Both the position numbers and the translations under genes were made by a program. DNA of 64,000 nucleotides from Drosophila persimilis. Lineage: Eukaryota; Arthropoda; Insecta; Diptera; Drosophilidae. The DNA lies in the NCBI RefSeq assembly GCF_003286085.1, contig NW_020825294.1, positions 248,001 through 312,000 on the forward strand, written 5' to 3'. A model generated the notes under the pieces. It worked only from the letters and a program-made list of their open reading frames with translations, was not told the DNA's origin and made no database searches. Below, one piece after another: positions 24,991-36,600 of the stretch. The first letter of the stretch is position 1, and each line of letters begins with the position of its first letter.

Positions 24991-27763
24991 GCGAGCACGT
25001 TCGAAGGGGTTTGAGGCTAAGAATTTCCCTTGTTTTGATTTGTGTCTGGTTTAGTCAGCGCTGCAATCACCCATAAATTTGTGTACAAAAACTGGTAAAC
25101 TTCTTGGAATTCCTAGAGGGAATTTATAGCTTAATCTATAGAGATATTGATGGAAGTGAAGGTGTAGAGCGAAACAGTCATAGTATTTGAGGGAATTTGT
25201 GGGTGGAATTAGGCAAGAAAACAGATGAAATCTAGAATGTTGAATGAATGTATTTCAAGAGGGATAGAACGGTGAAAACAGTCGAACTAAATTATTCATT
25301 TAATACATTTTTTAGAGCTTTAGAGCTTCCTTAAGTGCTAGGAAATCACTCTTAAAAACTATAATTTTAGTTATAATTCATATAAATAACTATTTATTAA
25401 CTGCTTTAAATATCAACAAAAAAATTCCCTCATTTGGGATAGAAAATTACCCAAAACAAACTCAGCTGCAACCTCACGCACATCGAACATCGAACTCGAA
25501 CATGAAATCACAAAATTCCCGCACAGCTCGAACGAGTACTCTGGAATTCCTTCACATAAAAGATACAAAGGTACTTTTTAATGCGATGAATGCGAATTTG
25601 CAAGATAAAAGAACCCGAGGCAAAGGAAATAAAGAAAGATATATAGAACTTTATAGGAATATTAAGTGAATATTATGAAATTAAAGATATATATAAAGTT
25701 GATATGGATATTAGAGGGATTTCCATGGCTTAAATGTATGGGAAACTCTTTCCTATTCCATTCTTTAGGGTTCTCAAGAGGCTTTCCATAGCTGAATATG
25801 TATCTTCCACGACAAGAGTGTCAATTACTTGGCTTTCAATGTCCATCAATGCCCCAAAAGTCGCTTGAAATGCATATGAATTCCATTTCTTATACTGTCC
25901 GAATGAGATAATCAAACACTTGACAGACAATGTAAGCACTTGACTCATTGGCAACTTTGAATACGAAAGTAATACCAAAAGATGAGTCCCACATCTAAGA
26001 GAATGGATTCAGATTGGGTTCCTCCCCGCCCCTCTGTAGAGAAACGATGATTCAGAGATACAACAAATTTCTGCGGTATGCGAATCACGCAATTATGCAA
26101 ATCATCGTACAAATCGGCCAATCGGCGTATCTATCTCTGTCTCTCTGTCTTTAAGACGGAACGGAACGTGCCATTTCGGTACGATCTATGCGAGTTTTTT
26201 CGATGTTGGTTTTAGTTTCCAATTACTGCAGCAACACCATTCACCATTCATGGGGATCTTCTCTCTGGGCCCCAGACCTGGCGCCAAACATAATTTTGTT
26301 TCGTTAATTTCGAATGAAAATTCGTTGTGTCGCGTCTTTCGTTTTATGTTTTTGTGTGTGTGTTTTTTTTTTTTGGGATTCTCGGAATACATTTTGAATG
26401 GATTTTATTCTTTGATTTTGTGTCTGTGGCGACCCGTCACAAGTGGCTTGATGACTTTATTGCTGGTGTGTTCTCAATGTCCCCTCCCCTGTAATTTGTT
26501 GTGTGATTATCGGATCTCGATTGGGGAATCTCTGAGGAAGGGGTCAGTTTCCATGGAGTCTCCTTTTGAACATTCACTATAAAAAATTATGATTGAGGTG
26601 CCGTATCTTATCTGAATGTTGGATTAGAAGCATGACTAGAACGGGGTCTTTATAAGGCTAGAATGTTTTGCCTAATTGTGGATCAAAGTTGGGAATGGAA
26701 AGCAGTATATCAACGCTTATAGCTGTAGCTATAGTCGCATAGTACGTCATTCTCTTATCCGTTTAAGAGTTCTTTAAACTTTCAGTGGAGACCCTGAAGC
26801 TCACCCTGAGGAAAACCCCTCATTGTTCTATAATTATAAGCAAATCAGAATTTATTCTTATGAAAATATATACCCAGCAGAGTCTTATCCATCTGAAATT
26901 CTCTGGAGAATCACAAGATTTCGCCATAAATTTATATTTTTCTTTTTTTCTAGTCTCTCTCTCTCTCCCTCTTTCTCTATTCATTCTATAAATCCAAAAC
27001 GCTTATCTAATCGGTAGAAATACTCGTTTAAACATTTGCTAATGAAAGCCCCCATTTGTTCCCCCCTCCCCACCCCATCAGGTATGCCATTTGTGGGGTT
27101 CTTTCATAGTCGTACGGCAGTACTCCCTTCCATTCCTCTTTCTGCCTTATAAAGCTCTTCCTTCGTTTGTTCCTCGGATTTGTTGTTGTTGCTTTTTCTG
27201 TGCCGCATTTCCGTTCCGTATTGGGAAAAGCTTCGCTCTTTCTCGGGGGGATTTTTGTTTCTTTTTTTTTTAATAATTGTTTTCTGTTCTAACATTTATT
27301 CAATGGTTTATCAAAATGCTGACGACGACGCCGCTCCGTCTGGCTGCCATTTTAAGAACTAAAGTTTTCTTTCCACTATTGCTGCAGCGCTTTGTTTGCA
27401 GTTCTCCCACTCTCCCACCTCCTCCCCCTAGTGGTTCCCTTCTCTTTACTTTTCTTTTTATTCTTCATTTTCTATGCATATCGCCTGATACGGCGCTTGG
27501 GCTTCGGCCATATCTTCGTTTTGTATGCATTCAACGCACTGCAGTCGAGAGAGAAGTTCTACTCTTTTTTCCCTTCTTTTTTTATCGCAAAACTTTGGCA
27601 GAACAGGAAAAGGCGCGTTCGGACTTTGTCTTTTCAGTTCTTTTATTTTCTTTTAATTTTTCAGATATTTTAGTATATACTCGTACCAAGATTTGTCATA
27701 TGTTTTGTATGCAAAAGTGACATTTCCTCAATGAACGGGGTTTCAACTCTTATCATCATCAGC

Positions 27764-27782
27764 TGCTGCTGCTGCTGCTGCT
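27764..27782. repeat. (GCT)n microsatellite
   Basis: This is a trinucleotide run of about six units in a non-coding stretch. Confidence 0.85.
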
Positions 27783-29179
27783 GCATGCAACATGCGGGTT
27801 ACACTCTCATTCTTTCGTTTCTTCGCTGTTGCCAGTCGATGAATACTCCATCGAGTGTCTGTCTGGTCTGTCTGGTCTGTCTTGATAAGCCTCCTACTAC
27901 AGCATTGATAATACAGTGGAAAAAAAGAAAGAATCAGCTTAAAGACGAGTCAAAAGAGCAAACTGCGCTCTGATTGCCAACTGATTTGCTTCTGGAATTT
28001 GCTGCGATGACAGGCAGACTGAAAGGCAGTGGAGTGCTTCCTATAATGCTAGGATATGCCCTACGAAAGCGGGTACTTTCCATTAAAGCTGGGGTTTGGC
28101 ATTCAAATGGCGATTGAATGGTCTTCTGGCTCTGCTTTTCGGTTAAAGGTCTACAATTACTCCTAAAACATTGATAAATGTAGGATTCTTTATAGGTTAT
28201 GTTAGGTAAACCTGGACGGCTCGCAGCGGGGCATCTCATAGGTTAGTATGGCCCTTAGTTATCCGGATAGGGGGCGTGGGAGTGTTTATGTGGTTTTAAA
28301 GTCATCGAGAGGTTTTTTTGGCGTAGGCCAGCAGTTCCTGTGGCGTCCTCTTAGAGGCATCTCTCAGAGAACCTCTCTTTCCAAAGATCCACAGATATAT
28401 GTACCTCCTGGTAGTTCCCCATACTCCCTCCTCGGGTAAGAGCATTTCCTTATGTCCCATGGAACATTCCGCAATGCATAAATATGTATGTATTTCTGTA
28501 GATTGTTATTTTATGGGCTCTTTCGCATATATATAGTATGTTTATTTGTTTTCCGATTGCAAAATTCATCTGTCTAGAGGCAGAGCAGCATCGGGCTTGT
28601 TTTCATCCCATAAATCACTGATAAAAACTCAAAAAGTATGAATCTCCATAGAATTCCATTTCATTTATATTCATTTAGATGATATTCTCCCTGATAGACC
28701 GCTGCTTCCGCGACGCGATTGTCGTTCGAGGCACTGACCATGGGCAATTAGTCAGTGTTTGTGGCAATGGAAATAGAAACTAATAGCCATGCCCCATGCC
28801 CCATGGCCCCTTCCCTATTCGTGTACTGAAACACGCACTCTCTTCCTCCGGCATGGGACTTGAAAGAGAGACCGTCGTATCGTCACAGCGAGAGACAGAT
28901 ATATATAGGGGTTGGGGTCTTTTAATTACGTGTGTAAATTGGTCTACAAAAATTAAATTAATTATTGTAAGCAATGTTAATAACATTATCGCCGCCTGAC
29001 AACTTTATTGGTCATCAAATAGAGCCATAGGCTTTGATTGAAGGAGAACGCCATGGCTCTGATTGAAAGATTTCTATAGGAAAATTACATATGGATGAGG
29101 GCATAGTGTACACATGATGTTTGAAGGAAAAGAGAGGGGAAATGCCAAGGGTAATATGGAATTAGAATGTTCTTTCATT

Positions 29180-29430
29180 GTAATCCAAAAAGTATCCCAA
29201 TGGAACTCGATTTGCTTTAAACCCCTTTTGGATCAGTCTCTTTAACAGTATTCCATATCATTATCCATCATATTATCGCTCGAATGACAAAGGGGATATA
29301 TAACTCGATTGAATCCCAAGAAGAATCCTACAATTCCTTCATGATATCATTTCATTCTATTAGATGTGATATCCAATTAGCTCTTAATCCCCGTTTTTGG
29401 ATCAGTATCCCCATATCATATCCAAACCCT
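29180..29430. repeat. Diverged direct duplication, about 165 bp period
   Basis: Two segments starting near 29217 and 29383 share the order TTAA(A/T)CCCC, TTTTGGATCAGT and CCATATCAT(T)ATCC. The copies differ by substitutions and indels. Confidence 0.5.
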
Positions 29431-29699
29431 TTTCCTCTGCATCACTAAACTGCTTTGAGTCGAAAAAATTCGTCAAACCGGATTCCCAGCCTTGACTTCT
29501 CTTGCCCTCACCTCACCTACCGATGATGCCACATTCCTCGAGCGACGACTACCTGCTTGCTGTCGCTTCCTTTCATTGAAAAAGACTCTTTTCCATAATC
29601 GTATTAGAATTCATTTGTGGTTCAAAAGAATAAAAAGGTTTCCCATTTCATTAAAATGATTTCAGTGTACCAGCCGGCAGCTCGCCTTCCATTTGAATC

Positions 29700-30120
29700 T
29701 CTCTCCCTTTCAGATATTGAGACGCCCGTCTGTCTGTCTATAGCCCCAGCGTCTGGAAGGAAGGGGGTTGCCAAAAAATGTTTGAACATTCTATAAAAAA
29801 GTGTACAGCTAAACCCTGACGGTCTCGAAACTTCGCTGGTAACAGATATGTCGTGGAGAAAGACCAGGGCTTTGACCTGTCCCTCGATCTATGCAGCGGC
29901 ATATCAGCCCTACACGAGGGGCATCGGGGAGGGCATACGATAATCAAAGCCATTCTTTTCTGTGCATCGGAGACAGGTCTTCAGGTCGCGCAAGGCCACG
30001 GATAGGAGGCCATCCAAGGATATCCTGAACCGGCAATCCGGGCTCTGTTGCTGTTTCTCTGAAAGTCAAGCTGGTTATCTATGGACCTCCAGCGAGATTC
30101 TCAGAGGTGTACAGGATCAT
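29700..30120 (-). pseudogene. Possible decayed coding sequence, unrecognised
   Basis: On the minus strand, an acceptor-like CTTGACTTTCAG (about 30063-30074) is followed by about 45 codons of G/C-ending sequence (SPDCRFRISLDGLLSV...). These run into three clustered in-frame stops and then stay open to about 29700 in the same frame (including QVKALVFLHDISV). The base composition fits an exon or a recently decayed gene. Plus-strand frames through the same DNA are also partly open, so strand and reality are uncertain. No family is recognised. Confidence 0.25.
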
Positions 30121-30158
30121 AAACATGCTCTACGGCGCCATACAGTAGTAGTTTAATC

Positions 30159-30164
30159 TTTATT
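30159..30164 (-). terminator. Poly(A) signal AATAAA of the SVWC-type gene
   Basis: On the minus strand an AATAAA lies about 95 bp after the stop codon at 30258-30260, a normal 3' UTR distance for a small fly gene. Confidence 0.6.
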
Positions 30165-30257
30165 TTCTTACTCTAGCCAATTAAGATCCCACACTCCATC
30201 AAACACATAGCTAAAATTTGTGACTGGGAATGAGGAATGAGGATCTGTGCCTCAGAG

Positions 30258-30744
30258 CTAACAGTTTTTATATTCGACGCATTTCCAGCAGCATTCCGGA
30301 TAGTTCTGCGTCTGGTCTATTCCATTCGTCTCGCACTCCTGGAAACCGGCTGGCTGTTGACAACTGAAACGACGAAGAGATTGATTCTCTGTCGATCGTC
30401 ATCGCACTTGTGGTTACTCACTATTCGACTACGGTCATCGCTGCCGTGCCAGGACCCCGTGATACGCATTCATAGTTTCCACAGACGCGTGTCATCCTCT
30501 TTTTGTACCCAAGGCGAACAGTTATGTTCTCGAAATCGCTAACCATTGTGCAGGAGCTTACGCTCGATCTCCAGTGTCCAGGGACTATATATGATTGCGT
30601 TTCGTTTTTATATTCCCCCTGTTTGTCTCTCATTCCGGGTGCGGGAGGAAACCAAATTCTCTTTGCTTCCGGCAAGTACAAAGCCAGACTATTCACGCAG
30701 GAGACGAAAAGTATAAAAACAAAGATCACCTTCAGGATACACAT
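30258..30744 (-). CDS. Secreted single-domain von Willebrand C (SVWC, Vago-like) protein
   Basis: The gene has two exons: 30422-30744 and 30258-30363, with a 58-bp intron at 30364-30421 (donor GTGAGT, acceptor TTTCAG). The joined frame is 142 codons. Residues 1 to about 19 form a signal peptide (MCILKVIFVFILFVSC). The mature part holds nine cysteines at 65, 88, 93, 109, 118, 132, 133, 136 and 142, ending in the pattern YPECCWKC...C. This is the cysteine layout of arthropod SVWC proteins, a family that includes Drosophila Vago and is linked to antiviral and stress responses. N-glycosylation sequons occur at Asn47 and Asn73. The second exon makes the call: the open frame alone would end at the intron and miss six of the cysteines. 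A TATA box lies upstream and AATAAA downstream. The specific Drosophila orthologue and the role of this copy are not known to me. Confidence 0.85.
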
Positions 30745-30820
30745 GATTAAAGACTGGCTTTAAGACAACAGAGCCAACGCCTCTCCAACTTAATGAAGGG
30801 TCTATGGCTGAGGCTGAGAC

Positions 30821-30830
30821 CTTTTATAGC
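30821..30830 (-). promoter_or_regulatory. TATA box of the SVWC-type gene
   Basis: On the minus strand GCTATAAAAG lies about 80 bp upstream of the start codon. An initiator-like TTCATTA follows about 34 bp downstream (A at 30794), giving a short leader of roughly 50 bases. Confidence 0.65.
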
Positions 30831-32430
30831 AAATTGGGACTGGGATTGGGATTGGAGGAGCACTTGCGATTCCCAAGAAAACTGAGGCTCAGCCGAGTTC
30901 CCCCTCGTTAACCCAACCACCCAGCAGCTGAACCGGCGGCAATTGTAATCGAATCGAACTCATAAATTCCCCATTGATGCAGATCATATGACTGTTATGA
31001 TCCCAATTCCGACGAATAGTCGCCCAGCCAGCCAGGTACATATGGGCATTTCCGTGGAAAAGTCCATCGAGACCAAAAAGAGACCAATAGCTAATATGAA
31101 CCCAATTTCATATACTTTTCAGCCGATATGGTTTCCTATTTTCCTAGAAACTTAAGAAAAGTTTACTTTCTCGATATGTTTTGGTATTTTTATAGTATTG
31201 TTTTTGATAAAAGTTGGTCCTCAAAGATATCTCTAAAAAGGTTTTTTGTTAAGGAAATATGAAGAATTTTTATGGGAAAATGAGGAAAATACGTACGTTC
31301 GCGACCGGTCCTTAATTCATATTAAAAAACTTTAAGAGAGATCATTTAATATGTAAATTAATCGCTTTAAAACATATGTTCCGTTCCGTTTCGGAGATTT
31401 TTAAATTTTAGTAGATTATGCCAAAGTCGAATTTTATTTCGCGTACTTTTGCCTATTGCCAACATATGACTATTGCTATCATTATGAAAGCTATCTTTTG
31501 TACAAAACAAAATGCCATCTAATCGCCTACAAAAACCTGGGTAAAATTTTTGTTTTCTATATTTTTTGTACTTTAAAAACGTACGTTCGCTACCCGTGGA
31601 AATGGCCAGGCAGATGGAACGTCTAAATGGAATAGGCAAACTAAATGAACAAATTCGTTTGTTACCCACACCGCACAGGTATTCCCTCGATTTCTACATA
31701 TGTGTGCAATTTACATATTGGGGTAGTGGCGATTGGGGTACAGCACAGCTGACGGCAAGGTAAACATTACGATAGGTGAGGTGTTACAACAGCCAAATAA
31801 ACAGAGTCGCATTCTCGATAACACACACACTCTCTCTCTCTTTCTTTCACGTTTCGACTCTCTTGTGAGAGTCGATGAGGCAAACAGTCTTAAGTTTTGT
31901 ATTCGAGCCTGTTGAGTGCTAACTGTCTAATATCTATTAAAATATACATATGTTCTATGTGATCGAAATATTTAAACATGCGAAAATTACCCAAATAAAG
32001 CGGTAGAAAGCGTGAAATAAAACATATTTTCTTGGTATAATCTTCACTCATTGCATTGTTGATCAATCAATCCACCTGCTTGGAATGACGACCGTTGCCC
32101 TCACGAGCTTCCCAATATTTATCCCCCTTCCAACACACGTTTCGACCATAAGGGAAATACAGCTGTTCTCGTGCTTAGAAATTTATCGGAGGTCTGTGGT
32201 TAAGATGTAAGTCACAGCAATCCAGACAGTCGGTGATCTGTTCAAGAAGAAGAATAGCTAGTACTTCAGAATACTACAGGTAGAATAAATTTTTTGTTTG
32301 GAAAATTCTCGATTTGTTCTTTTCTGGGATATCGAATTGTCGCGAATTTAGTCCACGAAATGAACCTAACGTATCCCGCAGTGTTGTTAGAAATCACCTA
32401 CACCCCCTCCATGGCCAGAATATTCAGATT

Positions 32431-32818
32431 TCTGGTCTCTTTGTGAGTGAAGGAGTATTGGGGCCCAGAGAATCCAGTGGAATATGGCTAAGTGGAGACA
32501 TCACTTTAAAATGAATTGAACTGGTGACCACTTCGGATATGACCACCGGATTGAGATGCGATTGAGATGTACGAATAAAACAAAACTATCTTTGCATCCA
32601 TTGGCCTTGGCTTTTTGCTGGTAGTATCTAGTAGTAGCCATCCTAAAATCTGGTGTCGCAGGCAGCCTCCGATATCCGCTCGGATTCGGTTTCCTCCATC
32701 TGGTTGGCGCAGCGCTGGCCCCCGCCCTAACACTAGACGTCTGTTGGGAGCGCTGCGGGAACGGATAAACTTCAGCCAGACAGGCGGGTATTGGCAATTC
32801 AGTCAGCTGCAGTGACAC
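32431..32818 (+). other. Coding-like GC island with competing readings (possible small two-exon gene)
   Basis: On the plus strand ATGGCCAGAATATTCAGATT begins a short hydrophobic/basic peptide (MARIFRFLVS) that runs into a donor TT|GTGAGTG near 32442. About 220 bp later the acceptor GGTGTCGCAG opens a frame of about 50 codons that stays in phase and ends at CAGTGA (about 32815). The product would be a 60-residue Arg-rich peptide containing PRPNTRRLLGALRERINF. Against this, the minus strand of the same island is also open with coding-like composition in two frames. I do not recognise a family. It could be a small secreted peptide gene, a decayed gene or chance. Confidence 0.2.
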
Positions 32819-33601
32819 TTGGAGCCTCCATATCGTTTAATACGATTTTAATCATTTGGTTTTGTGGTATTTATGCGCCAAGTGGCCAATGACTTTGTGG
32901 CGATGGAGAGGTAGCGAGAATGACTCATTGTATGTGCATCTGAGAGATTCCAGGGAATCGAATGATGAGATCTTCAAAGAGAAGGACAGCAAAGAGCAAC
33001 AGCCGATGGCAGATGGCCATTTATACTCGTATTAATCGCTCACTAAAAATATATTCGACATTCTACTATCTTTTAGTGGCTTTGGCTATAAATTCCCCAA
33101 AATTTCATTGCATACTTTTAAGTGGCCATCAATATTCCCGTTGATGGTCCCCCCAATCGATGCAGCGGGCTTTTGGGCACAGAGAACTCCGGAGAGCACA
33201 AAAAATATGGGAGAACGTGATGGCAGATAGATATATCATATATCTATAGATATATATAGTTATATATAGTTTTTGTGGGGGAGACAGAAGCGTGCCCAAG
33301 TGCCGCTGCTTGTCGTCTAGACAGCTGTTCCTTCTGGCCAGCAAAATGTCAAATGAAATAACATTTTCTTCCAAGGTAAATATTGGTGAGTAATTGGAAA
33401 GGCTTTCGAGAGAAGGACTCGCAAAATGCTCACTGCTAAATGCCAGTCATTGTTGTTTGTGGTGTTGGGAAAATGCTGGAAAAGCGGCAAAGAAAGTAAA
33501 GCTCTCCGAGGAGCAGAGAAGTCCTGCAGTCGGACTGCATTGGGGATTTAACGAAGCAAATCACTGGGAAAGTCAACAAGAAAAAGCGGAAGAAAGAACT
33601 A

Positions 33602-33619
33602 GGGGGGGGGGGGGGGGGG
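33602..33619. repeat. Poly-G tract (18 G)
   Basis: An uninterrupted run of 18 guanines. Such long homopolymers are prone to sequencing or assembly error and can form G-quadruplexes. Confidence 0.9.
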
Positions 33620-36600
33620 AAACCCACTCCCTCTCCTATTACTTCGGAGGGAAGGATTCTCCCGCCATTTGTCCATCATTCAAAGGCCTTGGCCACATTT
33701 GGCGTTAATTAGTTTCGGCAGTAGTCCCAGTCCCAGTCCGTCCTGCGTCCTGCTGCCTGCGGGCATAAGAGTTCTTTCCACCAATCATTTACAACACCAA
33801 AACCTCTCCCTCCAGCGCTTTCTTTCCTTCGTTTTTTTTTTTTCACCAAAAAACAATTTTCATTAACAGTCCGTCGTCGTCATCGACAGTTGCCCCTCGA
33901 TTCCTCAATTGGTGGCACCCCCAGCCTTGGATGATCCCTCTGCCCCCCCTCCTCTTTGCGTGTCGTTTCTCTCTGATTACACATTTTAACGCCATTTTTG
34001 GCGTAACTTTTTCTGCTTTTCCTGACTTTTCCTTCGCTAAACCCTTTAGGCCACGCAAAAACTTTTCCTCCTGCTGAAAAGAATCTCAATGAAGGCAAGG
34101 AAAAGGGTTAACAAGGAAAATTTGATTTATTTGATGAGTTTTTTGTGTTGTTGTTCGATGGCGAGACGTCGACGAGGAGAGAGAGAGAGACAGAAGATGG
34201 ATTTAATGAGCATGAAAATGAAGTTTGTATTGAGAATTTTCCAAGAAAAAGCTGGTGAAGAAAACTATGTAAAGTTGGGGGAAATGAAAACAGAGTTGAT
34301 TAGGAGAAATTTAAGAGGAAATTAAAGGAATATTGTGGTTTAATTGATTCGGGAAATGATTAAAATGTTGGAAGATATGTGAGAGGTATCGAAGGAAATC
34401 GATTACTAGATGATAATAACCATTAAAAGGAGATAAAAGGGAGGGTATGTTTAAGGCTTTGGTTGAAAATAAGTTATAGAATGTTTCATTAGATCTAGAA
34501 TGGAAGGATATATGCAGGAAATCCTCTTTATCCATCAGATTCTTCAATAAAAATACGCATTTTCGGGGTAAAAATTGGAATCGAATGGTATGTAAATCGA
34601 TAATAAATTCTGTGAAATTCTGCATGGAATAATGTTAAATTAAAGCTAAAGATAAAGAAGAATCTGTACTACGTATCTTAATTAAAGATACTCTCATCCT
34701 TAAATATATTATTCCCATTTTCTCTTCACATTCCCTCAGAGATGCCCCAGCTTTTTATTGCCATAAATTTAATATTCTTTCTTTTATTTAACGATTGACA
34801 AACTGAAAACTTTTTAATACGCGTACATTTGCCCATTTTATTGTCATGTCAGAGTCAGTCAATGACAGAAGACACATTATTGTCGCCTTAAGTATTCCTC
34901 CGCCCCATTCCTTCTGGAGCACATCCATAGCCTCCTCCCAGAGGACATTCTAGATCCTAGAGGCAGTTCTCCAATGGAATTTCAATGCACTCCCACACTC
35001 TCCCTCCCTCCCTCTCTCTGGCTGGCTAACTCTCTAATAAAAAAGCGACACTTTGCTCTAAATTCAATAAAAAAAAGTAAAGAAAGGAAAAGGAAAACTT
35101 TTGCAGCAACAAAGCCGCTGATTATCCCACCCTCCCCTAGAAATGGGGCCATGGGGGCGTGTCAGTGTAAAGGAAGTGACATGAATAATTCCCCAGCTGC
35201 CTGAGCAAACATATCCATAGCCAAACGAATGGAAAGCCCCTTATTGTAATCACATTTTGCACACAGCAAACCGAAGGAGAACTCCCGAATGGAAGTTGTA
35301 GATTCAATTAGATTTAATTTACGCAACTTTTGCAGCACACGAAGGGAAGGAAGGAAGGAAAATGGAAAACTTTGGAGCATAATTAACTAAGGAATACCCA
35401 AGAAGGCAGCCAGTCGGACAGACAGCCAGACAGCCAGGCAGGTCTTAAAGTTAAGGTTAACTTTAACTGGAAGTTGAACAGGAGCTGCCCCGCACGTCAA
35501 ATGTCAAGTGAGTGGCGGGACATTAAATGTGCAAAAATTGCAAAACTTTTCTCATATAAAAATGTGTATTAAATCATTTTTATGGCAACATTTTCTTGGT
35601 TTTTAGTTGCGGTGTTTTTTCTCTCTCTTGTTTCCACCTGTTTACATTGTTCCACCTTTCTGCTGTTCATTTTCTTCTTTTTTATGCCCTCCTGCCCCTC
35701 CCCATTGTTCATTTTATGCCTCATTTGGCGCCGGAGCTGCTGTGCGTATGAGTGATATTTTATGAATGAAAGAATCTTAAATCCTAGAGTTTATAGTTCA
35801 TTTAGGGGCATTATGAGGTGGTGGAGTATCTCCAGGGGATTTATTCTCTAGCAGCCAGAGAGATGGCGATTATTACTTAAACTTTTGGCTGTTTTTCCAC
35901 GCTTGAAAGTAAAGCTATTGACCTTTCGGTCAGTTGCCTCGTCATCTGCCACATTTCCTCCAGAGATTCCATTCAAATCAAGTGGTCTTTGTGTAGATAC
36001 AACATCTATAGCTATGTTTATGGAACTACTGAATTATCATAAGCAGTCACGGACATCAAGTGCTTTTGGCTGGCAGCTGCTGCTGCTGCTGCAGTGTGAA
36101 AAGCGACTGCAGAATAATCGCCATGCAAAATAGTTTTTCCAACAGCTGGCTGCTGGTGCGACCCCAGCAAAAAGTGAACTTGACATTTGACATGTGACAG
36201 CCAGACAAAAGCCAAAACAACAGCGAAAAGCGGAGAAACAAAAGAAGAAACAAAAGAAGCAAAAACAACGCCAAAGAAGAGCAACAAAAGGCTGCCAAAA
36301 AGTAGAAACAATAAGCAGTTGACAGCATCATAATTTGGCCAAAAACTTCATCGAAAATCCACCAATCGGCCGCGAAAAATAAAGAAAAAGGGTAGAAAAA
36401 TGTTATTTACAGAGCAAATCCTAATTAACATTCCCTCTAACATCCGCGAATGTTAATCAACATTCAACTAACATTTCAAGGGGTGGCACTGTACCTGTGT
36501 GTGTGGGCGTTCTACCTTCATTCAAGGTTGCATTCATTAGCTAATTGGCTGGATGGCGTGCCACTAAATCAGGCAAAACTGTCGACATGCAAAAGGGCTG

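Larger units (their letters stand above)
24991..30158. other. Non-coding stretch between the 23.5 kb start and the SVWC-type gene
   Basis: AT-rich intergenic DNA with short poly-T and CT runs and a (GCT)n run at 27764-27782. It also holds a diverged duplication at 29.18-29.43 kb and two coding-like islands (28.68-28.76 kb and 29.70-30.12 kb) described under findings. A 101-codon minus frame at 27934-28239 has mixed codon use and no recognisable domain, so it is not called. Confidence 0.45.

Noticed and set aside
27934-28239. 101-codon minus-strand frame with several cysteines
   Set aside because: Mixed codon use, no signal peptide, no recognised cysteine pattern and no promoter.
29530-29580. 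Minus-strand ATG with eight codons before a GTAGTC donor-like site
   Set aside because: Too short to judge, a non-consensus donor, and no following exon.
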